Shown in pieces: positions 43,950-52,654 of a stretch of 64,000 nt of DNA. The stretch is from the NCBI RefSeq assembly GCF_009799925.1, contig NZ_WELK01000004.1:186001-250000 (forward strand), in the 5' to 3' direction. The position numbers and the translations under genes are program-made. The stretch is from Pseudomonas sp. R-28-1W-6 (GTDB lineage Bacteria; Pseudomonadota; Gammaproteobacteria; Pseudomonadales; Pseudomonadaceae). A model generated the notes under the pieces. It was given only the letters and a program-made list of their open reading frames with translations. It made no database searches and was not told the DNA's origin. The stretch's first letter is position 1. Each line of letters opens with the position of its first letter.

Positions 43950-45071
43950 ATGGCTGTCAAGGTCCTGGTGGTGGACGATTCCGGCTTCTTTCGCCGCCGG
44001 GTATCGGAAATTCTCTCCGCCGACCCGAATATCCAGGTAGTCGGCACCGCGACCAATGGGCGCGAGGCCATCGATCAGGCCCTGGCACTGAAGCCGGACG
44101 TGATCACCATGGACTACGAGATGCCGATGATGGACGGCATCACCGCGGTGCGGAACATCATGCAGCGCTGTCCGACGCCGGTGCTGATGTTCTCCTCGCT
44201 GACCCACGAAGGCGCCCGGGTGACCCTGGATGCGCTGGATGCCGGGGCGGTGGATTTCCTGCCGAAGAACTTCGAAGACATCTCGCGCAATCCGGAGAAG
44301 GTCAAGGCGCTGTTGTGCGAGAAGGTCCACAGCATCGCCCGCAGCAACCGTCGCTACAGTGGTTACAGCCCGACGCCGAGCCCGGCGGCTGCGCCCAGCA
44401 GCGCACCGGTGGCCAGGAGCAGTGCCCCGGCAGTGGCGCCGCGCAGCCCGAGCGCCGCGCCGGCGCCTGCCGCTCCCGCCGCGGGGAACTCCCCCGCCCC
44501 AAAGCGTAAGGCGTACAAGCTGGTGGCCATCGGCACGTCCACCGGTGGCCCGGTAGCCCTGCAGCGGGTGCTGACCCAGCTGCCGGCCAGCTTCGCGACG
44601 CCGATCGTGCTGATCCAGCACATGCCGGCGGCCTTCACCAAGGCCTTCGCCGAGCGCCTGGACAAGCTGTGCCGGATTTCTGTCAAGGAAGCCGAGGATG
44701 GCGACGTCCTGCGCCCCGGCCTGGCCCTGCTGGCACCGGGCGGCAAGCAGATGATGATCGACCCGCGCGGTGCGGTGCGCATCCTGCCGGGCGACGAGCG
44801 TCTGAACTACAAGCCCTGCGTCGACATCACCTTCGGCTCGGCCGCCAAGTCGTTCAACGACAAGGTGCTGGCCGTGGTGCTCACCGGCATGGGCGCCGAC
44901 GGCCGCGAAGGCGCGCGCCTGCTCAAGCAGGGCGGTAGCCAGGTGTGGGCCCAGGACGAGGCCAGCTGCGTGATCTATGGCATGCCCATGGCCATCGTCA
45001 AGGCCAACCTGGCCGATGCGGTGTACGGTCTCGACGACATCGGCCGGCATCTGGCCGAGGCCTGCGTCTGA
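43950..45071 (+). CDS. cheB: Chemoreceptor methylesterase CheB
   Basis: CheB removes methyl groups from receptors for adaptation. The 373-residue protein has a receiver domain ([20 protein letters not shown], phosphoacceptor Asp in [12 protein letters not shown]), a long Pro/Ala/Ser linker (about 140-190) and the methylesterase domain with active Ser in [10 protein letters not shown], His in IQHMPAAFT and Asp in [16 protein letters not shown] precedes ATG 43950. CheR, its partner methyltransferase, is not in this window. The stop overlaps the motC start by one base. Confidence 0.97.
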   Translation: MAVKVLVVDDSGFFRRRVSEILSADPNIQVVGTATNGREAIDQALALKPDVITMDYEMPMMDGITAVRNIMQRCPTPVLMFSSLTHEGARVTLDALDAGAVDFLPKNFEDISRNPEKVKALLCEKVHSIARSNRRYSGYSPTPSPAAAPSSAPVARSSAPAVAPRSPSAAPAPAAPAAGNSPAPKRKAYKLVAIGTSTGGPVALQRVLTQLPASFATPIVLIQHMPAAFTKAFAERLDKLCRISVKEAEDGDVLRPGLALLAPGGKQMMIDPRGAVRILPGDERLNYKPCVDITFGSAAKSFNDKVLAVVLTGMGADGREGARLLKQGGSQVWAQDEASCVIYGMPMAIVKANLADAVYGLDDIGRHLAEACV

Positions 45072-45811
45072 TGGATGTATTGAGCCTGGTCGGGGTCATC
45101 CTGGCGTTTGTCGCGATCATCGGCGGCAATTACCTCGAGGGTGGCCATGTCGGGGCTCTGCTCAATGGCCCGGCCGCGCTGATCGTGATCGGCGGCACGC
45201 TGGGGGCGGCGTTCCTGCAGGCGCCGATCAACGTGTTCAAACGGGCCCTGACCATCCTGCGCTGGATCCTCTTCCCGCCGCACATCGATCTGGCCGGCGG
45301 CATCACCAAGGTGGTGGGCTGGAGCATGACCGCGCGCAAGGAGGGCCTGCTGGGCCTGGAACCGATCGCCGACAGCGAACTGGACCCCTATGCGCGCAAG
45401 GGCCTGCAGCTGCTGGTCGACGGTGCCGAGCCGGAGGCGATCCGCAGCATCCTCGAAGTCGATCTGTACACCCAGGAAGGCCGCGATATCCAGGCCGCCA
45501 AGGTGTTCGAGAGCATGGGCGGCTACGCGCCGACCATCGGTATCATCGGGGCGGTGATGGGCCTGATCCACGTGATGGGCAACCTGGCCGACCCGAGCAA
45601 GCTGGGCAGCGGGATTGCCGTGGCGTTCGTCGCCACCATCTATGGCGTGGCCTTCGCCAACCTGCTGCTGTTGCCGGTGGGCAACAAGCTCAAGGCCATC
45701 GCCGTGCGCCAGTCGCGTTATCGCGAGATGCTGCTGGAAGGCATCCTGTCCATCGCCGAGGGTGAAAACCCGCGCTCCATCGAGTTGAAGCTGCAAGGCT
45801 TCATGGACTGA
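45071..45811 (+). CDS. motC: Flagellar stator protein MotC (MotA family)
   Basis: MotC is one of the two MotA-type stator subunits of Pseudomonas; MotCD drives swarming and works at high viscosity. The 246-residue protein has four membrane segments (about 2-22, 30-52, 146-168, 178-200), with the cytoplasmic loop containing DPYARKGLQLLVDGAEPEAI and the MotA family region GIIGAVMGLIHVMGNL. The ATG shares a base with the cheB stop (TGATG). motD follows after 16 bases. Confidence 0.96.
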   Translation: MDVLSLVGVILAFVAIIGGNYLEGGHVGALLNGPAALIVIGGTLGAAFLQAPINVFKRALTILRWILFPPHIDLAGGITKVVGWSMTARKEGLLGLEPIADSELDPYARKGLQLLVDGAEPEAIRSILEVDLYTQEGRDIQAAKVFESMGGYAPTIGIIGAVMGLIHVMGNLADPSKLGSGIAVAFVATIYGVAFANLLLLPVGNKLKAIAVRQSRYREMLLEGILSIAEGENPRSIELKLQGFMD

Positions 45812-45827
45812 GGGGCAGGGGACCGAC

Positions 45828-46706
45828 ATGGCCCGGCGACGCAACCACGAAGAGCACGAGAATCACGAACGCTGGCTGGTGTCCTACGCGGACTTCATCA
45901 CCCTGCTGTTCGCCTTTTTCGTGGTGATGTACTCGATCTCGTCGATCAACGAAGGCAAGTACAAGGTTCTCTCCGACAGCCTGGTGGGCGTATTCAGCGA
46001 GCCTGCGCGGGCGATCAAGCCGATCCCGGTTGGCGATGAGCGCCCGCGCACCACCGAGCCGGATCGCTCGATGAGCGAAGACAACCCCAGCAGCACCTCG
46101 GCCACGGCCACCGACCCGCTGCAGGAGATCGCCGAGAGCGTGCGCGGCGCCTTCGGCGACCTGATCAGCAGCGAGCAGCTGACCGTGCGCGGCAACGAGC
46201 TGTGGATCGAGATCGAACTGAACTCCAGCCTGCTGTTTCCCAGCGGCGATGCGGTGCCCAACGAGCTGGCCTTCACCCTGATCGACAAGGTGGCGAAGAT
46301 TCTCGCGCCCTATGAGAACCCGGTGCATGTCGAGGGCTTCACCGACAACCTGCCGATCAGCACCGCCCAGTTCCCCAGCAACTGGGAACTGTCCACGGCG
46401 CGCGCGGCGAGCATCGTGCGCATGCTGGCGATGGACGGGGTCAACCCGGGACGGCTGGCCGCGGTGGGCTATGGCGAGTTCCAGCCGGTGGCGGACAACG
46501 CCACCGCCGAAGGGCGCGCGCGCAATCGGCGGGTGGTGCTGGTGATCTCGCGTAATCTGGAGGTCAGGCGCAGCCTGAGTGGTGTCGGCAGCGGCAATGC
46601 CCAGCCCGATGCGGCCCTGCAGCGGGCTGGCACGCAACCTGCAGCGGCGACCCCAGACACGGCGCCCGCAGCGGGCTCCGCCAATATTCCGCCGCCTGCG
46701 CCATGA
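45828..46706 (+). CDS. motD: Flagellar stator protein MotD (MotB family)
   Basis: MotD anchors the stator to peptidoglycan and carries the proton path. The 292-residue protein has a charged N-terminus, one membrane segment at about 18-38 with the essential Asp22 (YADFITLLFAFFVVMYS), a periplasmic plug/linker, and an OmpA-type peptidoglycan domain (HVEGFTDNLPISTAQFP, GYGEFQPVADNATAEGRARN). The last 50 residues are Ala/Pro-rich. MotD rather than MotB follows from its place after cheB and the shared unit with motC. Confidence 0.96.
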   Translation: MARRRNHEEHENHERWLVSYADFITLLFAFFVVMYSISSINEGKYKVLSDSLVGVFSEPARAIKPIPVGDERPRTTEPDRSMSEDNPSSTSATATDPLQEIAESVRGAFGDLISSEQLTVRGNELWIEIELNSSLLFPSGDAVPNELAFTLIDKVAKILAPYENPVHVEGFTDNLPISTAQFPSNWELSTARAASIVRMLAMDGVNPGRLAAVGYGEFQPVADNATAEGRARNRRVVLVISRNLEVRRSLSGVGSGNAQPDAALQRAGTQPAAATPDTAPAAGSANIPPPAP

Positions 46707-46758
46707 GGCGGCAACCAGTTCTCGGTAAGGTCGCAGACATGCCGGGAGGACGATGACG

Positions 46759-47547
46759 ATGAAAGTCTGGGCAGTAGCCAATCAGAAAGGTGGGGTCGGC
46801 AAGACCACCACATCCATTGCCCTGGCCGGGTTGCTGGCGGAGGCGGGCAAGCGCGTGGTGATCGTCGACCTCGACCCGCACGGATCGATGACTAGCTACT
46901 TCGGGCATGATCCGGACAGCCTCGAGCACAGCTGTTTCGACCTGTTCCTGCACCAGGGCACGGTGCCCGACGGCTTGCCGGCGCGCCTGCTGCTGCCCAC
47001 CAGCAATGAACAGATCGCCCTGTTGCCATCCAGTACCGCATTGGCCACCCTCGAGCGCCAGTCCCCGGGGCAGAGCGGCCTGGGTCTGGTGATCGCCAAG
47101 AGCCTGGCGCAGCTGTGGGGGCGGTTCGACCACGCGATCATCGACAGCCCGCCCTTGCTCGGCGTGCTGATGGTCAACGCGCTGGCGGCCAGCCAGCAGC
47201 TGGTGATTCCGGTGCAGACCGAGTTCCTTGCGGTGAAAGGCCTGGAACGGATGGTCAGCACCCTGGCCATGATCAACCGCTCGCGCAAGCAGGCCTTGCC
47301 CTACACCATCGTGCCGACGCTGTTCGACCGGCGCACCCAGGCCTCGCTGAATACCCTGCGGGTGCTGCGCAACACCTACCCCGAACACCTGTGGCAGGCC
47401 TACGTGCCGGTGGATACGCGCCTGCGCGATGCCAGCCGGGCCGGCCTGACACCCTCGCAGTTCGACGGCAAGAGCCGCGGGGTGATCGCCTACCGGGCCC
47501 TGCTCAAGCATCTGCTGGCGGCATCGCCCGCCGCCCAGGTCGCCTGA
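46759..47547 (+). CDS. parC: ParC-like ParA-family ATPase of the polar chemotaxis locus
   Basis: The 262-residue protein is a ParA/MinD-type ATPase with Walker A ANQKGGVGKTTTSIALAG, VVIVDLDPHGSMTSYFG and a switch region AIIDSPPLLGVLMVNALA. In vibrios and P. aeruginosa the homologue places chemotaxis arrays at the pole and segregates them with ParP. It has no DNA-binding N-terminal domain and no parB or parS beside it, so plasmid or chromosome partition is unlikely. GGGAGG favours ATG 46759 over the ATG two codons earlier. The parP-like gene follows 87 bases downstream. Confidence 0.88.
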   Translation: MKVWAVANQKGGVGKTTTSIALAGLLAEAGKRVVIVDLDPHGSMTSYFGHDPDSLEHSCFDLFLHQGTVPDGLPARLLLPTSNEQIALLPSSTALATLERQSPGQSGLGLVIAKSLAQLWGRFDHAIIDSPPLLGVLMVNALAASQQLVIPVQTEFLAVKGLERMVSTLAMINRSRKQALPYTIVPTLFDRRTQASLNTLRVLRNTYPEHLWQAYVPVDTRLRDASRAGLTPSQFDGKSRGVIAYRALLKHLLAASPAAQVA

Positions 47548-47634
47548 CATGCTGGCCTATGCTGAAGGTGCCCGTTCAAGTCCGGCGAGCTGTCGGCCGA
47601 TAGGCTGTAGAACCCTTTTCCGCGGAAATCCGTC

Positions 47635-48468
47635 ATGAGCCGTACTGTCGCCACCGCCACGCGCCCCCAGCAGGCCCTGCAGTCCTACCTGGACGCCCTG
47701 CTGCAGGAGGCGGCTGTCGAACTGGAGCAGAGCGTCAATCTCGATGAGTTCGAGGCCGCCGTACTCGAAGAGCAGGTCCGCGATGCGCGCCAGGCGCCGC
47801 AGCCGGCCCCGGTAATCGAACGGCCGGCGCTGCTGACCGAGGCGCGCCCGCTGGTGTTGCCGACGGTCGAACTGCCAGCACCGCTGGTGGTGGCCGAGGC
47901 GCCGGTCGCCCCGCCCGTGGTGGTGGCGGCGGTTGCCGAACTGCAGGCGCCAGCCAAGGCCGCCGAACCGCCGCAACCCAGCTACGAGGGCCGGCCGAGC
48001 TGGGCCGCAGAACCTTTCGAGTGCCTGCTGTTCGACGTGGCCGGGCTGACCCTGGCGGTGCCGCTGGTCTGCCTGGGCTCGATCTACCCGCTGGCCAATG
48101 CCGAGCTGACGCCGTTATTCGGCCAGCCGGACTGGTTCCTTGGCATACTGCCGAGCCAGGCCGGCAATCTGAAGGTGCTGGATACGGCGCGCTGGGTGAT
48201 GCCCGAGCGCTACCGTGACGATTTCCGCGATGGCCTGCAGTATGTGATCTCGGTCGAGGGTTACGAGTGGGGCCTGGCCGTGCATCAGGTCAGTCGCTCG
48301 ATTCGCCTGCTGCCCGACGAGATCAAGTGGCGCAGCCAGCGTAGCCAGCGGCCCTGGCTGGCGGGAACGGTGATCGAGCACATGTGTGCCCTGCTCGATG
48401 TCTCGGCGCTGGCCGAGCTGATCGCCAGTGGCGCCACGCGGCATGCGGCGAAAGGCAAGATCCATTAA
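47635..48468 (+). CDS. parP: ParP-like CheW-domain scaffold protein
   Basis: The 277-residue protein has an Ala/Pro/Val-rich N-terminal half (about 1-125), with a short helical start (ALQSYLDALLQEAAVELEQS), and a C-terminal CheW-like domain (about 125-265, PFECLLFDVAGLTLAVPLVC onward). In vibrios such ParP proteins link ParC to CheA and receptor arrays through their CheW-like (AIF) domain. Its position between the parC-like gene and cheW supports that role. I see no signal peptide or membrane segment. Confidence 0.85.
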   Translation: MSRTVATATRPQQALQSYLDALLQEAAVELEQSVNLDEFEAAVLEEQVRDARQAPQPAPVIERPALLTEARPLVLPTVELPAPLVVAEAPVAPPVVVAAVAELQAPAKAAEPPQPSYEGRPSWAAEPFECLLFDVAGLTLAVPLVCLGSIYPLANAELTPLFGQPDWFLGILPSQAGNLKVLDTARWVMPERYRDDFRDGLQYVISVEGYEWGLAVHQVSRSIRLLPDEIKWRSQRSQRPWLAGTVIEHMCALLDVSALAELIASGATRHAAKGKIH

Positions 48469-48563
48469 TTTGCTCGGTTCCGCCTGGTGCGGGACTCTAT
48501 AGTGATGACAGCGGGGTGCACCCGCGTATGCCGCCCAGAGCGGTTCTAGACGAGGCTAGGGAA

Positions 48564-49043
48564 ATGAAGAAAACGTCTGCGCAAGGTTCCGAAGATCCCA
48601 TCCTGCAATGGGTGACCTTCCGCCTGGATAACGAGACTTACGGCATCAACGTGATGCAGGTCCAGGAAGTGTTGCGCTACACCGAGATCGCTCCGGTTCC
48701 GGGGGCGCCTGCCTATGTGCTGGGCATCATCAACCTGCGCGGCAATGTGGTGACGGTGATCGACACCCGCCAGCGCTTCGGCCTGGATTCGGCTCCGGTG
48801 ACCGACAACACCCGCATCGTGATCATCGAGGCGGACAAGCAGGTGATCGGCATCCTCGTCGACAGCGTGGCCGAAGTGGTCTATCTGCGCCAATCCGAAG
48901 TGGAAACCGCGCCGAACGTGGGCAACGACGAGTCCGCCAAGTTCATCCAGGGCGTGTGCAACAAGAACGGCGAGCTGCTGATCCTGGTCGAGCTGGACAA
49001 GATGATGTCCGAAGAAGAGTGGTCCGAGCTGGAGAGTATCTGA
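48564..49043 (+). CDS. cheW: Chemotaxis coupling protein CheW
   Basis: CheW couples receptors to CheA. The 159-residue protein consists of one CheW domain with LQWVTFRLDNETYGINVMQV, EVLRYTEIAPVPGAPAYVLG and NLRGNVVTVIDTRQRFGL, close to enteric CheW. I chose ATG 48564, the first Met of the conserved protein; the frame is open 60 codons upstream into the parP-like gene. It lies 95 bases after that gene and 3 before a DUF2802-type gene. Confidence 0.97.
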   Translation: MKKTSAQGSEDPILQWVTFRLDNETYGINVMQVQEVLRYTEIAPVPGAPAYVLGIINLRGNVVTVIDTRQRFGLDSAPVTDNTRIVIIEADKQVIGILVDSVAEVVYLRQSEVETAPNVGNDESAKFIQGVCNKNGELLILVELDKMMSEEEWSELESI

Positions 49044-49046
49044 TCC

Positions 49047-49451
49047 ATGCTGGTCATCGCGGTGGCCGTACTCGGCCTGTTCTGTGTGCTACTTGCGGGA
49101 ACCTGCCTCTGGCTGGTGCTGAGCCTGCGCCAGCAGGCACAGCTGCAGGCTGAGCGTGACGCCGCGCGTGACCTGCGCCTGCGCGAGTTGAGCCGGCGCC
49201 TGGATACCTACCTGGCCGGCAGTGTGCGCATGGGCGAAGAGCTGCACGAGCTGCGCCGGGTGGTGGCGCCGCTGCCGGACAAGCTCAACCAGATGGAGCA
49301 GCGCGATCCCTCCAGCCTGTCCTTCACCCAGGCCGCCCGCTTGGCCGGGATGGGCGCCAGCGTCGATGACCTGACCCATTCCTGCGGCTTGACCCAGGCC
49401 GAGGCCGAGCTGGTCAGCAAGCTGCAACTGGCCCAGAAGCAGCGTTCCTAA
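49047..49451 (+). CDS. DUF2802-type membrane protein after cheW, function unknown
   Basis: The 134-residue protein has one N-terminal membrane segment (about 1-24), a charged coiled region (about 28-75), then FTQAARLAGMGASVDDLTHS and CGLTQAEAELVSKLQLAQ. The second half looks like a small HTH-type fold seen in DUF2802 proteins. It begins 3 bases after cheW, so it is probably expressed with the chemotaxis genes, and it sits in this place in other pseudomonads as I recall. No function is established that I know of. Confidence 0.8.
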   Translation: MLVIAVAVLGLFCVLLAGTCLWLVLSLRQQAQLQAERDAARDLRLRELSRRLDTYLAGSVRMGEELHELRRVVAPLPDKLNQMEQRDPSSLSFTQAARLAGMGASVDDLTHSCGLTQAEAELVSKLQLAQKQRS

Positions 49452-49470
49452 GGGGCCGTTCGGCCTTTTA
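49450..49470 (+). terminator. Weak hairpin terminator after the chemotaxis operon
   Basis: AAGGGGCC / GGCCTTTT can pair over 8 positions (two of them G-U in RNA) around a GTTC loop, with a short U run inside the 3' arm. It overlaps the stop of the DUF2802-type gene and is the only terminator-like structure before the rhodanese gene. Confidence 0.5.
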
Positions 49471-49579
49471 CTCCTTCCCGATCTTAGTGAACCTGTCGCT
49501 CGCACGAATGGTTCCAAAGCCTGTCCGCTCGCCTGCCTAAGCTGAACTTCAGGGTGTTGCCTTGCCGTGGAGGTCTGCC

Positions 49580-50020
49580 ATGCGATGCCGTTTGCTCTTG
49601 GTGTGTCTGCTGCTGGCAGGCACGCTGCAGGCCGCCGAGGCGCCGTTCGAGGTGGCGGGGGCGACCACGGTCAATGCCCTGCAGGCGCGGCAACTCTACG
49701 AGTTCGGCGTGCTGTTCATCGACGTGCGTCCGGCGCGGGAGTGGAGCTGGGGCCATGTGCATGGCGCCCTGCACCTGGAGCTGGAGGGACGCTTCATCGA
49801 GCTGGCCGAGGCCGGCTGGCCGCGCGGCATGCCCATCGTCCTGTATTGCGACAGTGAAGTGTGTCCGCAGAGTGCCGAGGCGGCGCGGCGCGCGGTGCGC
49901 TGGGGCTTCCAGCACGTGTACTACTTCCGCGGCGGCTATTTCGCCTGGCAGCTACTGGACTTCCCGCTGGGCAAGGGGCGGGAGGGCGAGCTGTTCGCCT
50001 TCACTCTGGGGGAGCATTGA
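49580..50020 (+). CDS. Periplasmic rhodanese-like protein
   Basis: The 146-residue protein has a Sec signal peptide (MRCRLLLVCLLLAGTLQA) and a single rhodanese domain with VLFIDVRPAREWSWGHVHGA and an active-site loop around Cys90, CDSEVC. Cys90 would take the sulfane sulfur. GGAGG at 49569-49573 sets ATG 49580. Its end overlaps by 20 bases the end of the convergent minus-strand gene. Its relation to motility is unknown; it may instead concern sulfur or redox chemistry in the cell envelope, like the ccm genes beyond. Confidence 0.85.
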   Translation: MRCRLLLVCLLLAGTLQAAEAPFEVAGATTVNALQARQLYEFGVLFIDVRPAREWSWGHVHGALHLELEGRFIELAEAGWPRGMPIVLYCDSEVCPQSAEAARRAVRWGFQHVYYFRGGYFAWQLLDFPLGKGREGELFAFTLGEH

Positions 50021-50327
50021 GCAGCGCGCGGGGCGGGGTGATGTCGCGGTCCTGGTCGAAACCGGGCGGGCACTTGCCCTTGAGGTACCAGGCAAAGGCA
50101 ATGATCTCGGCGATGCTGCGGTACAGCGGCTCGGGGATCGCATCGCCCAGTTCCATGCGCGCCAGCAGGCGCACCAGCTCGGCATTTTCGTAGATCGGCA
50201 CTTCGTATTCGCGGGCCAGGGCGAGGATGGCCTCGGCCAACTCGTTGTCGCCCTTGGCGGTCAGGCTGGGGGCGTGGCTGCCGTCGTAGGAGAGGGCGAT
50301 GGCCTGGCGGGGCGCTTGCTGCTTCAT
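50001..50327 (-). CDS. FlhB C-terminal-domain-like small protein
   Basis: The 108-residue product matches the part of FlhB just after the self-cleavage site: IALSYDGSHAPSLTAKGDNE corresponds to VALKYDPAKGSAPVLLAKGG, and EPLYRSIAEIIAFAWYLKG to AGLYLAVAQVLAYVYQLKQ. It lacks membrane segments and the NPTH motif, so it represents only the free FlhB-CC fragment. Such YlqH/FlhB2-type proteins occur in other bacteria with an unclear role in export. Its ATG overlaps the stop of the fliK-like gene (ATGA), so the two form a coupled pair. Confidence 0.85.
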   Translation of the reverse strand: MKQQAPRQAIALSYDGSHAPSLTAKGDNELAEAILALAREYEVPIYENAELVRLLARMELGDAIPEPLYRSIAEIIAFAWYLKGKCPPGFDQDRDITPPRALLNAPPE

Positions 50328-51868
50328 GCGGTTTCATCCACCCAGCGTTGTTCCAACTGGGTCTTCGGGCCCTGGACCGGCATGCCCTGGCGGCAGGCCA
50401 GCTCGCCGACTTCCAGGCCGGCCGCAAGCAGGCGCTCGCGCAGGTGGCCCAGTTCGTGATCGATCAGCTCGGCGGTATTCGAACGCTCGGCCCATAGCTG
50501 GCTGGACAGGCTGCCGCGGATCAGCTGGGCCTGCACCTGCAGCGGCCCCAGGGGCTCCAGGTCGAAGGCCAGCTCGACGCGCCAGAGCAGCTCCTTCTGT
50601 TCCTGCTTGCCGGCGTTGTTTGGTTCTTCGCGCTGCAGCTTGATCTGCAGCGGCACAATGTCTTGCTGGTTGCGCATCGGCAGCTCCAGCTGCCAGGTGG
50701 TCTGCAGGTAGCCTTCGGCCGTGACCTGGGTCTGGGCCAGGCTCGACAACTGGTGGGTCTGCAGCCGGGACACCGCCGCCGCGGCCAGCTTGAGCAGGGC
50801 CTCGAGATCGCCTTCGCCCTCCAGCGACTGCAGCAGGCGCGCGGGCAGGGGGAAGCTCAGGCCCTGCTGGCGCAGGTTGGCCTGGGTCAGGTTGCCCAGG
50901 GCGTTGCGCACGAAGGCCGGCAGGGCCTGGGCCAGCGCGGTGGCGGCCGCCCCGCCAGGCGGCAGGGCGGCGCCGGGCAGGTTGGGCAGCAGCTGGGCGA
51001 CCAGGCGCAGCAGGTTGGCCTTGAGGTCCTGGGGCAGGCTGGCGGTCTGGCCGCCGAGCAGCTTGGCCTCGAGGAACAGGCCGCTGTTCTCCAGGGCCTG
51101 GGCCAGGCCCTTGGCGGTGCCCAGCTGGCCGCCTTCGGGCAGCAGGCCGAGCAGCTTGTCGATGCTGCCGCGCAGCTCGTCCGGCAGGCCGCTCTGCTGG
51201 CTCAGCCCCTGCAAGTTCTTGAACAGCCCCTCCAGCGAGCCCTGGCGCCCCTGCTGGGCGGCCAGCTGCTGGCCGAGCACCAGCTGATCGAGACGCCCGC
51301 TGAGCGGCAGGAAGCTGAGCGCCTGGCTGCCCTGCACCTGGGCGCTGAGTAGGCTGCCGATGGGCAGCGGCAACGGGGTTTCCACGCTGAGCTTGCTGCC
51401 GGCCAGCGGGGTATTGAGCAGGTTGACCAGGACCTTGTAGACAGCCTGTTGGGCCTTTGCCTGTACCAGTTGCTCGCGGGCCTCGACCTTGCCCTGCAGC
51501 AGGGTGCCGACCGGCAGCTGCTGCAGGTCGAGGCTGGTCAGCACCTTGCTGTTGCCGGTCTGCAGGACGAGGGCCAGGCGGGTGTCCGACAGGGCGGTCA
51601 CGGCCAGGGCGGTGCCCTGGGCCAGGGGACGCGAGCTGCTGGCCTCCAGGGTGGTCTGCTTGCCGTTGTCCAGGGTCAGCTTGAGCAGCAGGTGAAAGCT
51701 CTGCGCCACTTCCTTGAGCGCCAGCACTTCGGCCTTGGCGGTCTGCCCGGTGCCGAGCAGGCCTTCCAGCGGCTGCAGCAGCTTCACCGCGAGGTCGGCG
51801 CTGGGCGGCAGCGGGCGGCTGGGCGGCGGCGTTGCCGGAAGCGGGCGAGGGCTGCTGATTTCTGCCAT
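50324..51868 (-). CDS. FliK-like hook-length control protein, second copy
   Basis: The 514-residue protein is Leu/Gln-rich with Pro-rich ends and has a C-terminal region with the FliK-type fold (LLWRVELAFDLEPLGPLQVQ, then ELGHLRERLLAAGLEVG), similar in spacing to the switch domain of fliK at 28167. The N-terminal 400 residues have many short Leu-Gln repeats but no clear domain. It is transcribed opposite to its neighbours with the flhB-like gene behind it. Because FliK acts on the FlhB C-domain, the pair may form its own small unit. Not recognised beyond the family level. Confidence 0.82.
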   Translation of the reverse strand: MAEISSPRPLPATPPPSRPLPPSADLAVKLLQPLEGLLGTGQTAKAEVLALKEVAQSFHLLLKLTLDNGKQTTLEASSSRPLAQGTALAVTALSDTRLALVLQTGNSKVLTSLDLQQLPVGTLLQGKVEAREQLVQAKAQQAVYKVLVNLLNTPLAGSKLSVETPLPLPIGSLLSAQVQGSQALSFLPLSGRLDQLVLGQQLAAQQGRQGSLEGLFKNLQGLSQQSGLPDELRGSIDKLLGLLPEGGQLGTAKGLAQALENSGLFLEAKLLGGQTASLPQDLKANLLRLVAQLLPNLPGAALPPGGAAATALAQALPAFVRNALGNLTQANLRQQGLSFPLPARLLQSLEGEGDLEALLKLAAAAVSRLQTHQLSSLAQTQVTAEGYLQTTWQLELPMRNQQDIVPLQIKLQREEPNNAGKQEQKELLWRVELAFDLEPLGPLQVQAQLIRGSLSSQLWAERSNTAELIDHELGHLRERLLAAGLEVGELACRQGMPVQGPKTQLEQRWVDETA

Positions 51869-51921
51869 TGCCGGGTTACACCCTGTCGAAAAAGCCGGCT
51901 TCGAGGGCGGAGCCCGGCATG

Positions 51922-51927
51922 TATAAT
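51922..51927 (+). promoter_or_regulatory. Probable -10 element for the ccm operon
   Basis: A perfect TATAAT lies in the 150-base divergent gap, about 92 bases ahead of ccmA. A matching -35 is poor (TTCGAG at 51900 with 16-base spacing), so the promoter may need an activator. No sigma-54 or sigma-28 site is seen here. Confidence 0.45.
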
Positions 51928-52018
51928 GCCGCCCCGTTCGGGCCGGCTGTGCAGTTTACTTGCGTCAGTATAGCGGCCGGGATATTGCCGACTTGAACCC
52001 CCGATGGGTAGCCATGCC

Positions 52019-52654
52019 GTGACCAGTCTGCTTCTTGAAGCCCGCAACCTCGCCTGTGAGCGGGATTGGCGCCTGCTGTTCGACGGCCTGGATCTGCGTC
52101 TGTCGGCCGGCACCCTGCTGCAGGTCAGCGGCCCCAATGGCAGCGGCAAGACCAGCCTGCTGCGCCTGCTGGCCGGGTTGATGCAGCCCACCGCCGGCGA
52201 GGTGCTGCTCAATGGCAAGGCGCTGGCCCGCCAGCATGGCGAACTGGGCCGCAGCCTGGTGTGGATCGGCCATGCCGCCGGGATCAAGGGCCTGCTCAGC
52301 GCCGAGGAAAACCTCGCCTGGCTCTGCGCCCTGCATTGCCCGGCCTCGCGCGAGGCCATCTGGCAGGCGCTGGCGGCGGTCGGCCTGGCCGGCTTCGAGG
52401 ATGTGCCCTGCCACACCCTGTCCGCCGGGCAGCAGCGCCGCGTGGCGCTGGCTCGCCTGCACCTCGACGTGCCGCCGCTGTGGATTCTCGACGAACCCTT
52501 CACCGCCCTCGACAAGCAGGGCGTGGCCCAGCTGGAAAGCCACCTGGCCCGGCATTGCGAACAGGGCGGCATCATCGTGCTGACCACCCACCACAACCTC
52601 GCCGAGAAGCCTTCCGGCTACCGCGAACTCGACCTCGGACGAGCGACGCCATGA
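52019..52654 (+). CDS. ccmA: Cytochrome c biogenesis ATP-binding protein CcmA
   Basis: CcmA powers the CcmABCD complex that releases haem-loaded CcmE. From GTG 52019 the protein has 211 residues, with Walker A GPNGSGKT (38-45), ABC signature [14 protein letters not shown] and Walker [13 protein letters not shown]. The GTG gives [11 protein letters not shown], like relatives; an ATG at 52004 would add five residues, and neither has a good ribosome site. It begins the ccm operon and overlaps ccmB (ATGA). Confidence 0.95.
   Translation: MTSLLLEARNLACERDWRLLFDGLDLRLSAGTLLQVSGPNGSGKTSLLRLLAGLMQPTAGEVLLNGKALARQHGELGRSLVWIGHAAGIKGLLSAEENLAWLCALHCPASREAIWQALAAVGLAGFEDVPCHTLSAGQQRRVALARLHLDVPPLWILDEPFTALDKQGVAQLESHLARHCEQGGIIVLTTHHNLAEKPSGYRELDLGRATP

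Noticed and set aside
46759..47547. ParA-type ATPase as part of a plasmid or prophage partition system
   Set aside because: There is no parB or parS, the gene lies between motD and the parP-like/cheW genes, and it matches the chemotaxis ParC group.
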